Origin: Schaalia radingae | GTDB taxonomy: Bacteria; Actinomycetota; Actinomycetes; Actinomycetales; Actinomycetaceae | NCBI RefSeq assembly: GCF_900106055.1 | Contig: NZ_LT629792.1 | Location: 2,366,194 to 2,430,193, forward strand | Direction: 5' to 3' | DNA length: 64,000 nt | Part shown: piece by piece, positions 36,197-46,338 of the stretch | How positions within the stretch are numbered: position 1 is the stretch's first letter | How the letters are laid out: every line of letters begins with the position of its first letter | Position numbers and translations under genes: made by a program | The notes under the pieces: model-generated | Seen by the model: the letters and a program-made list of their open reading frames with translations, nothing else | The model's database searches: none | What the model was told of the DNA's origin: nothing

Positions 36197-36726
36197 TCTG
36201 TACCCCTCCAACTCCCCGTGCGAGCACTCATTAGCTGTTTTGATGAACCGAACCAACTCTACTCGATTCTCATGCAGAAGTTGACCCCAAGGCGAAATAT
36301 GTGGATTAAATCAGAACTGACCACGAACCCGTGCGATGAGCTTCGTCGAGCTCTTCGCGAACTCATTAATCGGCCACCCATCGTTTGTTGTGAGTTTTCC
36401 ACTTTTAATCTTTTATTTCTTTTTCTTCATCGTCATAGGACATGTGGAAAGTGTGGAAAAGCCCGTCAACCCCCGCGATTTCAACGATTCGTTACGTGGA
36501 CAAATGTGGGCACGAGATGTGAACACTTTATGAGCCGATTGTGGATTCACACAAGATCGGTCCGTGCATCCACAACGAGCAGGCATCGATCCACAGATCG
36601 AATCACAAATTTCTTGTCATTACCCACAGGATATCCACAGTTTTATCCCCAGCGGTGGGTAAGTAAGGAATATGCGGCTGGACGCGCCCCCTTCGTCAAT
36701 TCGTGGCTCAACGGTACGGGCGATCC
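36197..36726. other. oriC spacer between dnaA and dnaN
   Basis: A 530-bp gene-free stretch with a cluster of DnaA-box-like sites: TTGTGGATT 36539, GATCCACAG 36588, TTACCCACA 36620, ATATCCACA 36631, TTATCCCCA 36643. To the dnaN side, 36395-36432 is a strongly AT-rich, pyrimidine-run segment that could be the unwinding element. Position, boxes and AT-rich block together mark the replication origin. Exact box count needs a matrix scan. Confidence 0.82.
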
Positions 36727-38133
36727 TTACGAATTGCGAGCTTTTTGCTTGATGCGGTTGGTCAACTCGGTGACGTGGTTGAAAATGTCACGCTTTTCCG
36801 CCATCTGCTCGGTGATCTTCTTATTGGCATGCATCACCGTGGTGTGGTCACGACCGCCGAACGCTGCGCCAATCTTGGGCAATGAAAGATCTGTCAACTC
36901 GCGACACAGATACATGGCGATCTGGCGTGCTTCCACCACCGTGCGGGAACGGTCAGTTGAACACAGTTGATCCAGCGTGACATCAAAGTAGTGCGCGGTC
37001 TGACCCATAATCAGTGCGGACGTGATCTCCGTGTCATCGGGATCAGAAATGATGTCCTTGAGGACCATCTCAGCCAGCGGCAAGTCAATGCGTTGCTGCG
37101 TGATATTGGCGAAAGCCGTCACGCGCAGCAGCGAACCCTCGAGTTCTCGAATATTCGACGAAATGCGCGAGGCGATGTACTCCAGCACAGCCGGATCCAC
37201 TTCGATCCCCTCGCCAACGGCCTTCTTCTGCAAGATGACGATACGCGTTTCCAGATCCGGTGGCTGAACGTCGGTGAGCAGACCCCACTCGAAGCGCGAA
37301 CGCAGCCGGTCCTCAAAGCCTGACAGCTGTTTGGGCGGCAGATCCGAAGTCAGAACGACCTGTTTATTAGCGTTATGCAGGGTGTTGAAGGTGTGGAAGA
37401 ACTCCTCGACGGTCTGCTCTTTGCCCTGAATGAACTGGATGTCGTCCACCAACAGAATGTCCACTTCGCGGTAGCGGCGCTGGAATTCCTCCGCGCGGTC
37501 TTCGCGAATAGCGTTAATGAAGTCGTTCGTAAATTCTTCGGAATTGACGTAGCGCACACGCAGATGCGGATACATCGACAGTGCGTAGTGACCGATCGCG
37601 TGCAGCAAGTGAGTCTTTCCCAGTCCTGACCCACCGTAGATAAACAGGGGGTTATAGGACTTGGCCGGTCCTTCAGCCACCGCCGTTGCCGCCGCATGGG
37701 CAAAACGGTTCGAGGGGCCAATGACGAATGTGTCGAACGTATAGCGAGGGTTGAGCCGGGTTTCCGTTGAATCGATATTCACAGCATCGAGCACGCGCGA
37801 GGCTCCGGCGTCGCGCGGAGTTTGCAAAGGTGGAACATGATCATCGTCGGGTGATGCGCTCTCGTCTTCAAGCGGTGCAAGCGAGGTGTCAATGGTGACA
37901 GCGATGCGCACGTTGCGACCCAGTGCCTGGGACAGTGACTGCGTGACTTCGTCGGAAACGCGTGTCTCAATGAAACCTTTGGTGAATTCGTTGGGGACGG
38001 CCAGCAAGATGGTGCCTTCGATGTCGCCCAGAGGTTTCACCATGTTGATGAATGACGCCGCCAATGGCCCTAAATCAACAGATTTCAACGATTCGAGGGC
38101 GTCTGCCCACGCATCGGATAACGACTTGCTCAC
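36727..38133 (-). CDS. dnaA: Chromosomal replication initiator DnaA
   Basis: A 468-residue initiator. Domain I is at the N-terminus ([21 protein letters not shown]), and domain II is a short acidic linker. Domain III has Walker [16 protein letters not shown], Walker [23 protein letters not shown] and the arginine-finger region. Domain IV carries the DnaA signature [15 protein letters not shown]. It binds the boxes on both sides of its gene and melts oriC. It is read away from rpmH. Confidence 0.97.
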   Translation of the reverse strand: MSKSLSDAWADALESLKSVDLGPLAASFINMVKPLGDIEGTILLAVPNEFTKGFIETRVSDEVTQSLSQALGRNVRIAVTIDTSLAPLEDESASPDDDHVPPLQTPRDAGASRVLDAVNIDSTETRLNPRYTFDTFVIGPSNRFAHAAATAVAEGPAKSYNPLFIYGGSGLGKTHLLHAIGHYALSMYPHLRVRYVNSEEFTNDFINAIREDRAEEFQRRYREVDILLVDDIQFIQGKEQTVEEFFHTFNTLHNANKQVVLTSDLPPKQLSGFEDRLRSRFEWGLLTDVQPPDLETRIVILQKKAVGEGIEVDPAVLEYIASRISSNIRELEGSLLRVTAFANITQQRIDLPLAEMVLKDIISDPDDTEITSALIMGQTAHYFDVTLDQLCSTDRSRTVVEARQIAMYLCRELTDLSLPKIGAAFGGRDHTTVMHANKKITEQMAEKRDIFNHVTELTNRIKQKARNS

Positions 38134-38606
38134 TGTTCTTACCTTACCTGCGAAACCGACGTGACATTCAACACTTGAACGCTACCAGTTTGTGACGACG
38201 TCCGGATAACTCACTGTATCGATCTGAGCGTAATCCACAAGTTGGGGAAAGGTCTGTGGAAAACACGCTGGCAAATGACACACGTGTAGTTACAAAGCCG
38301 AATTCAGAGATGCTGCGGAAAATCCGTAAATTACACCGTTGTGGATAACATGTGGAAATCCACGAATGTGGAAAAAGTTATCCACGGGCCAGTCCACAGT
38401 TGTGGACGAAAATTGGGAGTGTGGAACCGGTGACAATTGGCCTCGATTGCGTTGACGGCTCTGGGTCAAACCCCTACGCTTGAAATCTGTCTGTGCTCGC
38501 ATGAGCACGCCGTGAACCGTCCTGCGAGAACAACTCGGTGGATACTCGCGGTGAAAGAAATAAAGGAAGAGTGGAACGAGGGGTTCCACCGTCAAGGAGT
38601 AGCGTC
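38134..38606. promoter_or_regulatory. dnaA-rpmH intergenic region with DnaA boxes and divergent promoters
   Basis: Gene-free 473 bp. DnaA-box-like sites: TAATCCACA 38231, a consensus match TTGTGGATAA at 38339-38348, TTATCCACG 38378-38386, TTGTGGACG 38400-38408. They probably mediate autoregulation of dnaA and may be a second half of a bipartite origin. Promoters for dnaA (left) and rpmH (right) must lie here. The rpmH leader ends with AAGGAG. Confidence 0.78.
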
Positions 38607-38744
38607 ATGGTGAAGAGGACCTATCAGCCCAGTAACCGTCGTCGTTCCCGTACGCATGGTTTCCGTTTGCGTATGCGGACACGTGCAGGTCGCGCGGTGA
38701 TCTCCAACCGTCGCCGCAAAGGCCGCGCACGTCTTTCTGCCTGA
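38607..38744 (+). CDS. rpmH: 50S ribosomal protein L34
   Basis: A 45-residue, very basic ribosomal protein. It starts [20 protein letters not shown] and ends RKGRARLSA, full length for the family. The ATG at 38607 follows AAGGAG. An in-frame extension upstream is not conserved. It opens the rpmH-rnpA-yidD-yidC-khpB-rsmG string. Confidence 0.97.
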   Translation: MVKRTYQPSNRRRSRTHGFRLRMRTRAGRAVISNRRRKGRARLSA

Positions 38745-38751
38745 GACTTCG

Positions 38752-39126
38752 GTGTTGCCGCGCGCGCATCGCATGGTGGATTCGACCGATTTTTCAACGA
38801 CAATCCGTCATGGTTCTCGCAGCGGTAATGCGATGGTCGTGGTGCATTGCCGAACCGACGAGGATGCTTCCAAGCGCCTCGTCGGTTTCATCGTGCCCAA
38901 GCGCGAAGTCGCGTTGGCAACACGACGCAACACCATCAAGCGTCGCCTGCGCCACCTCATGGCCGCGCGAGTAGCTGACCAGCCCGACGGTGCGCGCATT
39001 GTTGTCCGCGCAGGGCACCGAGCTCTGGGTCAGGACTCGGCCACACTGGGCGTCAACCTGGATCGGGCACTGACGCGGGCATGGCGCAAGTGGGATGAAC
39101 GCGAGCAGCAACGGGGCCAGAAATGA
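38752..39126 (+). CDS. rnpA: Ribonuclease P protein component
   Basis: A 124-residue basic protein that aids the catalytic RNA in 5' tRNA maturation. The family RNR-type motif is seen as [15 protein letters not shown], and [14 protein letters not shown] precedes it. The GTG start is 7 bp after rpmH, so it is probably co-transcribed. Its stop overlaps the yidD start (ATGA). Confidence 0.93.
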   Translation: MLPRAHRMVDSTDFSTTIRHGSRSGNAMVVVHCRTDEDASKRLVGFIVPKREVALATRRNTIKRRLRHLMAARVADQPDGARIVVRAGHRALGQDSATLGVNLDRALTRAWRKWDEREQQRGQK

Positions 39127-39533
39127 GCCTCCTGCGCACCATCGCTTTGGCACCCATACGTTTCTACCAGCGCTTCATCTCTCCCGGTTTGCCACCACGA
39201 TGCAAGTACGCACCCACATGTTCGGCTTACGCCGTGCGTGCGATCGAAGTTCACGGCATCATCAAAGGCACACTCCTGGCGTCATGGCGGCTCCTGCGAT
39301 GCAACCCGTGGTCCAATGGCGGTGTCGACCATGTGCCGCTTCAAGGCCAGTGGAGTGCACCCCCCTGGGTTCCGCCTGACGATTGGGCGGGTTATCTGGA
39401 CCCCGATGACTTCCCCGTAATGGGGCTTAGCGATTGTGACGAGTCGCCCTCGTGCACTCACGATACGATCGATCAGACATGCGCACATTCGCCTGTGCGA
39501 GACACACATGAAGGAGATGTCCATGTGGTTTGA
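39123..39533 (+). CDS. yidD: Membrane protein insertion efficiency factor YidD
   Basis: A 136-residue protein with the conserved core [25 protein letters not shown] (cysteine-containing [16 protein letters not shown]) and [17 protein letters not shown]. It assists YidC-dependent membrane insertion. The ~50-residue C-terminal tail is acidic and longer than usual. Its 3' end overlaps the yidC start by 11 bp. Confidence 0.93.
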   Translation: MSLLRTIALAPIRFYQRFISPGLPPRCKYAPTCSAYAVRAIEVHGIIKGTLLASWRLLRCNPWSNGGVDHVPLQGQWSAPPWVPPDDWAGYLDPDDFPVMGLSDCDESPSCTHDTIDQTCAHSPVRDTHEGDVHVV

Positions 39534-40890
39534 CAAGATCATTTACCCATTTACCGTTGCGATCGCATGGGTGTGGGTAAAGATCCACGATCTGCTGGTG
39601 GCGCTCGGAATGAGCGGTGGGCCAGGTGTGGCGTGGATTGTGTCGATCATCGTGCTGACGATTGTGGTGCGCGCACTGATTACACCTCTGTACGTCAAGC
39701 AGCTGCGTTCGCAGCGAGCCATGTCCGTCATGCAGCCTGAAATGAAGAAGATTCAGGAAAAGTACAAGGGCAAGACGGACCAGGCATCTCGTCTCAAGAT
39801 GAGCGAGGAGATGCAGGCGCTCAACAAGAAGTACGGGACGAATCCTTTTGCCTCGTGTCTGCCGCTGCTGGTTCAGATGCCGATTCTGTTCGGTATGTAC
39901 CGCGCACTGTGGAACGCGGGTGCCGTTGCGCAGGGAACGTTCAATCTTGGCGACCACATCGGTCCGATCGATCAGGCGCTGGCTCAGGAAATCGAGCGGA
40001 CGACGGTGGCAGGTGTGTCACTGTCAGGGCGCTTGACCGAATCGACGGGTGTGGGTCTGGCGGTCTTCATCATCTTGGCCATCTTCATGGTCGTGCTGCA
40101 GTTCCTGACGATGAAGATCTCGATGGAACGCAACATGCCGCAGCAGGCTCAGGATTCATCAAACCCGATGATGCGCACCCAGAAGATGATGATGTACCTG
40201 ATGCCGTTGATGTTTGTCTTCACGGCATTTGTGGTGCAGATGGGCATCATGATCTACCTGTCGATCTCCACCGCGTGGACCTTCGGCCAGCAGATGGTGA
40301 TGATGACTGTGATGCCAACCCCCGGTTCACCGGCCTACAAGGACGTGCTGGCCAAGCGTGAACGTGGGTACAAGGAGTGGGCCAAGCCTTACTTCGAGGA
40401 ATACGACCGCAAGCGTGAGGAACTCGGATCTGATCCTGAGGCTGTCGCACAGCTGAACCAAACATCGCTCAAGGAAATCAAGAGCAAGGCCAGGAGCCAG
40501 CGCGTAGCCGGCAACTTCCCTGAATCAATGAGTGAGGGTGAAGTGGTGGGCGTATACCGTAACCTAGCGCTGCAGGAGTGGACGACGTTGCCTGACGAAA
40601 CGTGGATGCGTGGCGTCCACCGTGCCAAGGAGCGCAGCGTGGTGCGCCAGGAGAAGGCTGCGAAGCGTGAACAGCCCCGACGGATGAGTCGTGAACAGCG
40701 CAAGCAGGCAGAAGCTAAGGAACGTCAGTTGGCTGCCGAGCATGAACGTGCCGAACAGAATCGGCGAGCTCGCCGCGAGGCGAACGACCGTGCCAAGAGC
40801 GAGCTGACCCCTGAAGAGGTGGAACGCCGCCGCGCACAGCGCAAGAGTCAACGCAACAACCCAGGCCAACGCAAGAAGAAGAGAAAATGA
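39523..40890 (+). CDS. yidC: Membrane protein insertase YidC
   Basis: A 455-residue Oxa1-type insertase. From the ATG at 39523 (AAGGAG 6 nt upstream) it begins [19 protein letters not shown]. The core holds five membrane segments, with [17 protein letters not shown] and a cytoplasmic hairpin before [20 protein letters not shown]. The C-terminal ~130 residues are a highly charged, Arg/Glu-rich tail (ending [11 protein letters not shown]) that probably contacts ribosomes, as in other actinobacterial YidCs. Longer upstream starts run through yidD and are rejected. Confidence 0.93.
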   Translation: MWFDKIIYPFTVAIAWVWVKIHDLLVALGMSGGPGVAWIVSIIVLTIVVRALITPLYVKQLRSQRAMSVMQPEMKKIQEKYKGKTDQASRLKMSEEMQALNKKYGTNPFASCLPLLVQMPILFGMYRALWNAGAVAQGTFNLGDHIGPIDQALAQEIERTTVAGVSLSGRLTESTGVGLAVFIILAIFMVVLQFLTMKISMERNMPQQAQDSSNPMMRTQKMMMYLMPLMFVFTAFVVQMGIMIYLSISTAWTFGQQMVMMTVMPTPGSPAYKDVLAKRERGYKEWAKPYFEEYDRKREELGSDPEAVAQLNQTSLKEIKSKARSQRVAGNFPESMSEGEVVGVYRNLALQEWTTLPDETWMRGVHRAKERSVVRQEKAAKREQPRRMSREQRKQAEAKERQLAAEHERAEQNRRARREANDRAKSELTPEEVERRRAQRKSQRNNPGQRKKKRK

Positions 40891-40983
40891 TCGGAAAGTG
40901 GTGGCACTGACACACAGCGACAGTGACACTCACCGCCGATCCCCCGCACCTGAACAAGTGGAGCCCCACGGAAGGACATCTCA

Positions 40984-41646
40984 ATGAGTGAGAAGAAAGA
41001 CGAAACGTTGTCACGTCTGGAAGAAGAAGGCGAAGTCGCGGCAGATTACCTGGAGGAACTGCTCGATATTGCCGATCTTGACGGTGACATTGAGATCGAC
41101 GTTGAAAACGGTCGCGCGTCGGTGGAAATCGTGGCTGACGACGCGACTGGTCTGGAAAACCTGGTCGGTGAGGACGGTGAAGTTCTCGACGCCCTGCAGG
41201 AACTCACGCGCCTGGCAGTACAAACCGAGCTGGGCGAACGCTCACGCTTGATGCTGGACATCGGGGGCTTCCGTGCCAATCGCCGCGTCCAGCTTCGTGA
41301 GCTGACACAAGAGGCCATTAACCGCCTGAATGCGACGGGTGAGCCGCAAAAGCTTGAACCGATGAACCCGTTTGAGCGCAAGGTGTGTCACGACGTGGTG
41401 GCCGAGGCTGGCCTGCACTCCGAATCGGAAGGCGCAGATCCACATCGCTATGTCGTGATCTCCGATCCGCGTGACGATGAGAGCGACGACGTTGATGACG
41501 ACGCGGACTTCGAGGATTCAGACAGCGATGACGAATCTGTTAACGAGGTGCGCGCTCTGGAGGAATTGCAGGAAGGCGACTTTGTTGCTCCGGCTTCTGA
41601 TGTAGCCGAGGCAACCTCGGAACTTGCTGAGCGCGACGATGAGTGA
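40984..41646 (+). CDS. khpB: RNA-binding protein KhpB (Jag)
   Basis: A 220-residue protein. The KH domain is at residues ~35-100 (LENLVGEDGEVLDALQELTRLAVQ), and the R3H domain follows (LEPMNPFERKVCHDVVAEAG). It lacks the N-terminal Jag-N domain of firmicutes. The last ~60 residues are very acidic (runs of Asp/Glu/Ser), which is unusual and probably disordered. It binds RNA and affects cell-envelope growth in other species. It precedes rsmG with an 8-bp overlap. Confidence 0.9.
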   Translation: MSEKKDETLSRLEEEGEVAADYLEELLDIADLDGDIEIDVENGRASVEIVADDATGLENLVGEDGEVLDALQELTRLAVQTELGERSRLMLDIGGFRANRRVQLRELTQEAINRLNATGEPQKLEPMNPFERKVCHDVVAEAGLHSESEGADPHRYVVISDPRDDESDDVDDDADFEDSDSDDESVNEVRALEELQEGDFVAPASDVAEATSELAERDDE

Positions 41647-42328
41647 GGATGCGGCGCCTGCGGCCGGTAGTGTACCTGACGGCACCGGCGACGCTGACCT
41701 GGTGATCCCCGAAGAGCCCACCGAAGCTGTGCGCGAGTATTTCGGTACCAGTTTCTCGGCATTGGAGCACCTGGTCGACATGCTGCTTGACGAGGGAGAG
41801 ATGCGCGGCTTGATCGGACCGCGTGAAGCCGGACGATTGTGGTCGCGCCACATTGTGAATTCAGCTGCGGTATTGGATTTTCTGCCTAAGCGTGGACAGG
41901 TGCTTGATGTGGGTTCAGGCGCGGGATTTCCTGGCCTAGTTATTGCCATATGTAAACCATCACTTGACGTTCACTTGGCAGAGCCGATGGAGCGTCGGTG
42001 TGAATGGTTGGCGGACGCAATCGATGAGCTGGGTTTGGACAGTGTGACAATCCACCAGGCTCGCGCGGAAGATCTGCGCGGTAAGGGTCGTGCTGATGTG
42101 GTGACGGCTCGTGCGGTGGCGAAAATGTCGAAGCTCGTGCGAATGACGTCCAAGCTGATTGCTCCTCATGGTCAGTTGGTGGCGTTGAAAGGTCGTCGTG
42201 CTGCGCTCGAAGTTGAGGACGCACGCAACGAATTGAAGCGCCATCATCTCCTCGCTGAGGTTCATGAAGTACCGTCGGTGATGGAAGATGAATCGACCTA
42301 TGTGGTCGTTGCCCGTCGCGATGTGTGA
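41639..42328 (+). CDS. rsmG: 16S rRNA (guanine-N7) methyltransferase RsmG
   Basis: A 229-residue SAM-dependent enzyme that methylates G527 of 16S rRNA. Motif I is VLDVGSGAGFPGLVIAI, followed by HLAEPMERRCEWLAD and VVTARAVAKMSKLV. The ATG at 41639 overlaps the khpB stop by 8 bp. Full length for the family, and placed before parA as is common. Confidence 0.95.
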   Translation: MSEDAAPAAGSVPDGTGDADLVIPEEPTEAVREYFGTSFSALEHLVDMLLDEGEMRGLIGPREAGRLWSRHIVNSAAVLDFLPKRGQVLDVGSGAGFPGLVIAICKPSLDVHLAEPMERRCEWLADAIDELGLDSVTIHQARAEDLRGKGRADVVTARAVAKMSKLVRMTSKLIAPHGQLVALKGRRAALEVEDARNELKRHHLLAEVHEVPSVMEDESTYVVVARRDV

Positions 42329-42376
42329 CCTCGGAACCAGCGGCTGACAGAGTAGACAAGAAGAAGGCAGGCTGAG

Positions 42377-43261
42377 ATGAGCGAATTGACGCAAGGTGAC
42401 GCTCCCCTATCGCGGCGTCTTCAGCAGAACTATGCTGATCTTCGTATGCTCGAGCACGCGGTCTTCACGCGGCCAGAGCGCCCTGTGGTCATGACCGTTG
42501 CCAACCAGAAGGGTGGCGTTGGAAAGACGACGTCCGCCGTCAACTTTGCTGCAGCTCTGGCTCTTGGCGGGTTGAATGTTGTGGTCATTGATGCTGATGC
42601 CCAGGGAAATGCGTCGACGGCGTTGGGTGCAGAACATGGCGTGGGCACTCCGTCAATCTATGACGTGATGGTGGAGGGAGCATCGTTGGCAGGCGTGATT
42701 CAGGACTGCCCTGATGTGGAAGGCTTGCGGGTGTGCCCATCGACCATTGACTTGTCGGGTGCTGAAATTGAAATGGTGGATTTGCCGCGTCGTGCATTTT
42801 TGCTGTCCGATGCGGTTTCGGAGTTCTTGTCAGTGAACCGTGACGTGGATGTCATCCTGATTGACTGTCCCCCGTCGCTCGGATTGGTAACGCTCAATGC
42901 ACTGGTGTGTGCCGACGAGGTCATGATTCCGATTCAGACCGAATATTACGCGCTGGAAGGTTTGACCCAGCTATGGTCAACGATCGAACGGATTCGATCT
43001 GAACTCAATCCGCGGTTGAGGATCTCGACGATTGTGCTGACGATGGTCGATAAACGTACCAAGTTGAGCGAAGAGGTTGCAGCTGAAGTGCGCGAACACT
43101 TTGGGGAGATCACGCTGACAACCGTCATCCCACGATCCGTTCGCATTTCCGAGGCGCCGAGTTACTCGCAGACTGCAGTAACCTATGATCCGCGATCGAC
43201 CGGTGCGATTGCGTACCGCAAGGCGGCGCTTGAGTTGACGCAGCGATGGGCACAGAAGTAA
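42377..43261 (+). CDS. parA: Chromosome partitioning ATPase ParA (Soj)
   Basis: A 294-residue deviant Walker ATPase that moves ParB-bound origins. The deviant Walker A is NQKGGVGKTTSAVN, the Walker B region LIDCPPSLG, and the C-terminal RSVRISEAPSYSQTAV matches the family. It has the N-terminal extension (~35 residues) common in actinobacteria. It lies upstream of parB with a 382-bp spacer that carries two parS sites. Confidence 0.95.
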   Translation: MSELTQGDAPLSRRLQQNYADLRMLEHAVFTRPERPVVMTVANQKGGVGKTTSAVNFAAALALGGLNVVVIDADAQGNASTALGAEHGVGTPSIYDVMVEGASLAGVIQDCPDVEGLRVCPSTIDLSGAEIEMVDLPRRAFLLSDAVSEFLSVNRDVDVILIDCPPSLGLVTLNALVCADEVMIPIQTEYYALEGLTQLWSTIERIRSELNPRLRISTIVLTMVDKRTKLSEEVAAEVREHFGEITLTTVIPRSVRISEAPSYSQTAVTYDPRSTGAIAYRKAALELTQRWAQK

Positions 43262-43371
43262 CTGATCGCGTCATTTTGCGTGGCCGTGACCTGTGAAGGA
43301 TAATTACAGTTCCAGTGTCTGTGCGGGTGGCGGGCCTGTGAGTGAGTCAGGTTGTATGCGAATGCAGGAAA

Positions 43372-43387
43372 TGTTTCACGTGAAACA
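43372..43387. promoter_or_regulatory. parS site 1
   Basis: The perfect 16-bp palindrome TGTTTCACGTGAAACA, identical to the universal ParB-binding site. It lies in the spacer between parA and parB and nucleates the ParB partition complex. Confidence 0.97.
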
Positions 43388-43556
43388 TTCACGAAGAGGC
43401 CCGTTTGGTCAGTGATGACAAAAGCCCGGTCAAGTTGGATGACCAGGTGCGATGTGAACCCGACATGATGGTGGATAGGGACTCCTGCAACTCGTGATAT
43501 CGAGCGCTCTTTGTTTGGACGGTGGACAAGGTTGCAATCGAATGTGCTCACAGCAA

Positions 43557-43572
43557 TGTTTCACGTGAAACA
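43557..43572. promoter_or_regulatory. parS site 2
   Basis: A second perfect copy of TGTTTCACGTGAAACA, 185 bp after site 1 and 72 bp before the parB start, so it may also influence parB expression. The rest of the 382-bp parA-parB spacer shows no other gene. Confidence 0.97.
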
Positions 43573-43643
43573 TTCGTTGGCGCTCAGAGAACTGTAGAAT
43601 CGAAAGCATCGATACGACCGAAGAAAGTGAAGCGCTGGGAACG

Positions 43644-45191
43644 ATGGCCAGGAAGAAAGACACTGCACATCAATCGTCCGATTCAGGAAAATCGACTCGT
43701 CGGCACGGAGGACTGGGACGTGGATTGGCGGCACTGATTCCAGATTCTCAGAGCGAAAATCCACATTCGGTGTCGCGGCCGCTTGATGTCTTATTTCCAG
43801 AGCATACGGGTAGCCATGCTCGAGTTCGTGGAGGGTCACAACGAGATTTGTTGTCTCCGCGCTCGTCACGTCGGACAGCACACACACGGAAGGGCACGAC
43901 CACGCCCGAGTCAGAAGGTACGGGGAATTCAACAACCGTTGCGTCAGAGTCGTCGGACGCATTTGCATCCAATCAGTCCCGCAACTTGGGTCCTGAACGC
44001 GCCCACAAGGATTCAACGAGAAAGAATCGTGTAACATCTGCTGGAACAAGAAAAGGTGCAGCCCGCAAATCACAATCGGATGACGGCGCAGTGTCGCGAA
44101 AAGGTGAGGGTGCGTCACCTCGTAAAGGTCAGTCGAGGTCACGGCTCTTTGCTGAGGTCCTTGAAGGAACACCTGCGAATGTTTCACGTGAAACATCGCC
44201 GTCGGCCGCCGATTCGCCAGGACCTGACGGAGATCACGCGCCGAAAGAAAACTCGGGATCAAATAACGCGGAAGCAGTGCCGAGATCAGACGCTGGTCAC
44301 GCAGGTACTGGTGACGAGACGTCTGACCTGGTCGAAGTTCCCGGTGCGACCTTTGCTGAGATTCCAACTCAGTGGATTGTGCCGAATACCCGTCAGCCTC
44401 GGAGCGTTTTTGACGAAGATGACCTCAACGAACTGGCCGCTTCGATTCGAGAAGTCGGGGTGTTGCAGCCGATTGTCATTCGACCCATCGAAATCACGTC
44501 TGATACGCCTGACACATTGCGTGAATACATCGAGGAAAAGCCGGAAGCGCGCTATGAACTCATCATGGGAGAGCGACGTCTGCGCGCCTCTGAAATCGCT
44601 GAGGTCGACACCATTCCCGCCATTATCCGAAGGACCCAAGATGAAGACCTTCTGCGAGATGCCCTGCTGGAAAACCTCCACCGCGCCCAGCTCAATCCAC
44701 TTGAAGAAGCCTCGGCCTATGCTCAGCTGATGGAGGACTTTGGAGCAACGCAGGAAGAGCTGTCAAGGCGCATTGCACGATCGCGTCCGCAGATTGCCAA
44801 CACCTTGCGATTGCTCAAACTCCCACCCGCCGTGCAGCGAAAAGTTGCTTCGGGCGTGATCTCTGCTGGCCACGCACGAGCCCTGCTCTCTTTGTCAACA
44901 CCAGATGAAATGGAGCTGTTGGCTGACCGAATCGTAGCAGAAGGGCTCTCGGTGAGGACGACGGAAGAAATCGCTCGGCTCAACAAGCCTAAGCCTGCAC
45001 GGGTACAACGCATCCGCAAACCTCAGCAGCTCTCTGAGTTGGGGCGCCACGTGGCAGCGGAACTGTCTGATTTGTGCGATACCCGTGTAACGGTGAACGA
45101 AGGCAGCACCAAAGGCAAGATCGTCATTGAGTTTGCCGGCGCACAGGACCTGGAACGCATCGCAGCAGTCCTGCGCGCACAGGCCAGGTAA
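43644..45191 (+). CDS. parB: Chromosome partitioning protein ParB
   Basis: A 515-residue ParB. The N-terminal ParA-contact motif is RHGGLGRGLAALIP. The nuclease-like CTP-binding domain begins at IPTQWIVPNTRQPRSVFDEDDLNELAASI and includes YELIMGERRLRAS. The helix-turn-helix follows (GATQEELSRRIARSRPQIANTLRLL). Between residues ~40 and ~235 there is an unusual ~190-residue low-complexity stretch rich in Ser/Arg/Gly/Lys, which makes the protein much longer than typical ParBs. That stretch contains a parS site in its DNA. Confidence 0.94.
   Translation: MARKKDTAHQSSDSGKSTRRHGGLGRGLAALIPDSQSENPHSVSRPLDVLFPEHTGSHARVRGGSQRDLLSPRSSRRTAHTRKGTTTPESEGTGNSTTVASESSDAFASNQSRNLGPERAHKDSTRKNRVTSAGTRKGAARKSQSDDGAVSRKGEGASPRKGQSRSRLFAEVLEGTPANVSRETSPSAADSPGPDGDHAPKENSGSNNAEAVPRSDAGHAGTGDETSDLVEVPGATFAEIPTQWIVPNTRQPRSVFDEDDLNELAASIREVGVLQPIVIRPIEITSDTPDTLREYIEEKPEARYELIMGERRLRASEIAEVDTIPAIIRRTQDEDLLRDALLENLHRAQLNPLEEASAYAQLMEDFGATQEELSRRIARSRPQIANTLRLLKLPPAVQRKVASGVISAGHARALLSLSTPDEMELLADRIVAEGLSVRTTEEIARLNKPKPARVQRIRKPQQLSELGRHVAAELSDLCDTRVTVNEGSTKGKIVIEFAGAQDLERIAAVLRAQAR
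44180..44195. promoter_or_regulatory. parS site 3, inside parB
   Basis: A perfect TGTTTCACGTGAAACA within the low-complexity coding part of parB, where it encodes part of NVSRETS. The site is thus under double constraint: ParB binding and protein coding. Confidence 0.95.
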
Positions 45192-45609
45192 CGCGTACGC
45201 AGATATAGACAGGGCCGCACGTGCGCGATCGTGATGCCGACATTTATTGTCAACAAGCGTCTCAGGATGGGTTAATGAGTCTTGAGGATTAGACCACTAG
45301 AGGTGATATGGGTGTCGCGCAGTCATGCTATGCGCTAGAGGCATGGTGCCATGACGCTGTCACACCGTGATGATGCGATGCGGTGGCGCAAGGCGCCGAG
45401 GAATGCACCCGTGAATTCACCGGCCGTGCGCCGCAGACTGTGATCGATACTATTCGTGAAGCCGGTGTGAATGATCACAAACTATCCCATTACATCTGAA
45501 AAACGGAGACAATCAGAGCAGCGATACGAATACGGGTGAGCTGCCGGAAACGCTACCAGCGCAACCAGCGGTGAGTCCGTCCACCGGTCCAATAGGAGAT
45601 TAAGCAGCA
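45192..45609 (+). other. Gene-poor 418 bp with a possible 3' gene remnant
   Basis: No complete gene is seen after parB. On the plus strand about 45385-45499 reads like the end of a protein (EECTREFTGRAPQTVIDTIR, then EAGVNDHKLSHYI and a TGA), without a start or upstream homology. It may be the tail of a deleted gene. An AGGAG near 45594 serves the next gene. No terminator was assigned. Confidence 0.4.
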
Positions 45610-46266
45610 ATGGGGAATGCGCAGTGCCTGATCAGCACCGTATTGTTCGACATTGGTGGTGTGCTTGTCACACACCGACCTGATGCGGCGAAGATGGCTC
45701 AGGTCATGAATATGGATACCACCCCGTCAGACACCGTCAAGCTGGTTGATCATTCCATCTGGTTCCACCGTGATGCCTACGATGCTGGCTGTTCAGACCG
45801 TGAATTCTGGGACCACGTCGCAGGAGATTGCGGATTGGGTGAACTCAGCGATGCCACGATCGCCGCTCTCGTCCAGGAAGACATTACACGCTTCGACCTG
45901 CCTGACCCGGACGCCCTCGAACTCGTATGCGAACTGAAAGCCCGCGGAATGAACCTGGGGATCCTGTCCAACGCGCCGCACGCGATTGCCGACCGCTTCC
46001 CGCAACTGTCCTGGGCTGATGCCTTCGACCACTTCACATTCTCCGCTCCGCTGGGCGTGTGCAAGCCGGCACAACGCATTTATAAAGAAGCAATCGCCCG
46101 TTCAGGGGTGCCAGCGGACAGCATTCTCTTCATTGACGATCGACAGCCCAATATTCGCGCCGCCACACTGGCAGGAATGCACACCATTCAGTGGACCGAC
46201 CCAGCCACCGCGCGTGAGGCGCTGGTCAACCTCAACCTGCTCGACGAATGCGTCGCAGCGAGCTGA
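45610..46266 (+). CDS. HAD superfamily hydrolase (subfamily IA)
   Basis: A 218-residue phosphatase-like protein. Motif 1 is VLFDIGGVLV, where the second Asp of the usual DxD is replaced by Gly (DIGG), as in epoxide-hydrolase/YihX-like members. Motif 2 is ILSNAP, motif 3 the Lys in GVCKPAQRIYKEA, motif 4 LFIDDRQPNIRAA. A helical cap lies between motifs 1 and 2. Substrate unknown, probably a small phosphorylated metabolite. It converges with ddl. Confidence 0.88.
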   Translation: MGNAQCLISTVLFDIGGVLVTHRPDAAKMAQVMNMDTTPSDTVKLVDHSIWFHRDAYDAGCSDREFWDHVAGDCGLGELSDATIAALVQEDITRFDLPDPDALELVCELKARGMNLGILSNAPHAIADRFPQLSWADAFDHFTFSAPLGVCKPAQRIYKEAIARSGVPADSILFIDDRQPNIRAATLAGMHTIQWTDPATAREALVNLNLLDECVAAS

Positions 46267-46338
46267 CACGAGCTGCAGACACTCGCTGAAGTGCTGAAGT
46301 GACGAGGGCGCCTTCGGAAAGCACGCTCGACCACAACC

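Noticed and set aside
46267..46338. Terminator between the HAD hydrolase and ddl genes
   Set aside because: Short GC-rich inverted repeats are present, but stems are weak and no T-run follows on either strand.
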